The notes under the pieces: generated by a model
Seen by the model: the letters and a program-made list of their open reading frames with translations, nothing else
Told to the model about the DNA's origin: nothing
Databases searched by the model: none
Assembly (NCBI GenBank): GCA_017995875.1
Contig: JAGOIB010000019.1
Location: forward strand, 1-25,465
Length of the DNA: 25,465 bases
Direction: 5' to 3'
Origin: Saprospiraceae bacterium
GTDB taxonomy: Bacteria > Bacteroidota > Bacteroidia > Chitinophagales > Saprospiraceae
Translations under genes and position numbers: made by a program
Shown: piece by piece, positions 24,455-25,465 of the stretch
Layout of the letters: every line of letters begins with the position of its first letter
How positions within the stretch are numbered: position 1 is the stretch's first letter

Positions 24455-24948
24455 TCACGGTGACTTCGCCGTATATCATGTAACAATATCCGATCATTGA
24501 AATTGATCCATCCCAGGATGGCATTGGCCAATAGAATGATAATGAACAGGCTTGCTATGGTCATGCTCCAATAAGATTCAGCATTGATAATTAATAAGAA
24601 TAGCATGGCAATTCCTGCTGACACTCCCACGATCAATCGCACCCAAAGATTATTATCCCACGCGTTTTGTTTTGCTTCCAGGTAATTTTCCAATTGACGG
24701 AAATGATTGTCATGGCTTCGTTCCAAATAATGAAGCATTTTTTCGCGATGGTTGAGATTGCGGATCAATAATCCGATAGACAAGGCGCAAGCCATTGAAG
24801 ATAGAGAGGAAGCAAAACCTCCTTTATCCAACACCAGCACAAGCAATAAGCAAAACGCACTGGCAAATGCAGTGCCCCAGAGATACAAATTGTAACGCTT
24901 GGTGATGACCTCACGAAAATGCCCGCCGAGATCAGCCTTGTCCGTCAA
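24430..24948 (-). CDS. Four-helix membrane protein of unknown function
   Basis: The product has 172 residues and I do not recognise the family. Two hydrophobic helices (~22-40 and ~46-62) are followed by a charged, probably coiled cytoplasmic segment (NLNHREKMLHYLERSHDNHF, then RQLENYLEAKQNAWDNN). Two more helices (~102-120 and ~126-149) follow, with a polar tail (HDIRRSHRDQPSNEPE). The start is TTG at 24946-24948; no in-frame ATG precedes the first helices, and a purine-rich AGAAGGA stands 4 nt upstream. It lies 10 bp after the CBS gene and is probably co-expressed. The pairing suggests, without proof, a small membrane partner of the CBS sensor. Confidence 0.7.
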   Translation of the reverse strand: MTDKADLGGHFREVITKRYNLYLWGTAFASAFCLLLVLVLDKGGFASSLSSMACALSIGLLIRNLNHREKMLHYLERSHDNHFRQLENYLEAKQNAWDNNLWVRLIVGVSAGIAMLFLLIINAESYWSMTIASLFIIILLANAILGWINFNDRILLHDIRRSHRDQPSNEPE

Positions 24949-24952
24949 GAGG

Positions 24953-24959
24953 TCCTTCT
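24953..24959 (-). promoter_or_regulatory. Shine-Dalgarno-like AGAAGGA deciding a TTG start
   Basis: The minus strand reads AGAAGGACCTC then TTG. The motif touches the stop codon of the CBS gene (24959-24961). Shine-Dalgarno motifs are rare in this window, so it supports the TTG at 24948. Confidence 0.5.
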
Positions 24960-25360
24960 TAAATTTCCTGGGTAGGATATTCCTTGTGGAATTCGTACTT
25001 GATCACATCAAAAGATGTAACAATCCCTTTCAATTCGCCTTCTTTAACGATCGGAACAGCATGAAAACGGTTTTCAAGAAAGAGCTCTGCTGCTGAACCG
25101 ACTTTATCTTCCGGTTCGAGCGTTGCAACATGCTTCGTCATAACATCCTTGACAAATGTATTTTCATAATCTGTATCTCTGCGAACGTATTTAAACAGGT
25201 CGTATGTAGTAAGGATACCAAGTAGTTTAGTTCCATGAACTACCGGTAAGTGGTGTACCTTGTTTTTCATAAAAATATCCCTTGCAGAACTGAGTTTATC
25301 ATCAGGCCCTACAGTAATGACATTGCGGGTCATAATCGAGGATAAAGGTTCATTCATCAT
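24959..25360 (-). CDS. Two-CBS-domain protein
   Basis: The product has 133 residues and consists only of a tandem CBS pair (Bateman module). CBS1 is ~5-60 (IMTRNVITVGPDDKLSSARD, then HHLPVV, LLGILTTYDL) and CBS2 is ~69-122 (VMTKHVATLEPEDKVGSAAE, then FHAVPIV, LKGIVTSFDV). Such modules bind adenosine nucleotides and sense energy state or ionic conditions; stand-alone copies usually act on a partner protein. The likely partner here is the membrane protein encoded 10 bp downstream, which is inference. Two consecutive ATG codons begin the frame; either could be used. Confidence 0.92.
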   Translation of the reverse strand: MMNEPLSSIMTRNVITVGPDDKLSSARDIFMKNKVHHLPVVHGTKLLGILTTYDLFKYVRRDTDYENTFVKDVMTKHVATLEPEDKVGSAAELFLENRFHAVPIVKEGELKGIVTSFDVIKYEFHKEYPTQEI

Positions 25361-25384
25361 ATAGTTTCGGTGTTTATTTCAAGT

Positions 25385-25392
25385 AAAAGATA
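25385..25392 (-). promoter_or_regulatory. Possible -7 box for the CBS gene (weak)
   Basis: The minus strand reads TATCTTTT, one mismatch from TAnnTTTG, 25-32 bases upstream of the ATG. No -33 element is evident. The remaining bases to the window end show nothing further. Confidence 0.3.
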
Positions 25393-25465
25393 AAGAAATA
25401 AAGTAGCAGTTGGTTGTTGCAAGGCAGCAAAATATTAAAAACATTCAATGGTTAAAAATAAATTC

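Overview
The window looks like a chromosomal stretch of a Bacteroidota bacterium, plausibly a Saprospiria-like lineage (lineage inferred, not proven). The evidence is two proteins with type IX secretion C-terminal sorting domains (one gliding-motility/CHU_C type, one type A), a DUF4835/PorD-like protein, a Bacteroidota-type bamD-rpoZ-coaBC cluster, and intergenic -7 boxes matching the Bacteroidota consensus TAnnTTTG. Shine-Dalgarno sequences are mostly absent. There is no sign of phage, IS, integrase, CRISPR, tRNA or rRNA. Gene content is mostly core metabolism and cell envelope.

Layout. (1) 1-6540, minus strand: a large secreted adhesin-like protein (cohesin-like domain, about ten SprB-type repeats, CHU_C tail), imidazolonepropionase HutI, and a periplasmic thioredoxin-fold protein fused to a SPOR domain. 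These genes are separated by hairpin-rich spacers. Two of them run straight into 7-bp tandem arrays at their stop codons. (2) 6633-14127, plus strand: a compact run fabH, efp, accB, accC, an MsbA-like ABC exporter, a type A T9SS cargo protein and an ACC-deaminase/D-cysteine-desulfhydrase-family PLP enzyme. Fatty-acid initiation (FabH, AccB, AccC) is combined with EF-P and a lipid-type exporter. (3) 14281-18197, minus strand: bamD, rpoZ, coaBC, porD-like, purN, with overlapping or abutting reading frames. Between (2) and (3), which converge, lies a nested palindromic element. (4) 18260-23159, minus strand: ftsK, then lolA and a GH3-family acyl-adenylating enzyme as a separate pair with its own promoter. 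(5) 23268-24454, plus strand: a saccharopine-dehydrogenase-family enzyme. It converges with and overlaps (6) 24430-25392, minus strand: a two-CBS-domain protein and a four-helix membrane protein.

How the genes fit together: much of the window serves the outer envelope. BamD and LolA serve outer-membrane protein and lipoprotein assembly, the PorD-like protein and two cargo proteins belong to the T9SS, the ABC exporter and FabH/AccBC concern lipids, and FtsK and the SPOR protein relate to division and peptidoglycan.

I found no convincing new multi-gene defence or mobile system. The most unusual signals are the phased heptamer arrays that start within or at stop codons, the nested palindrome between convergent operons, the thioredoxin-SPOR fusion, and a CoaC active site in which two residues regarded as catalytic are replaced.
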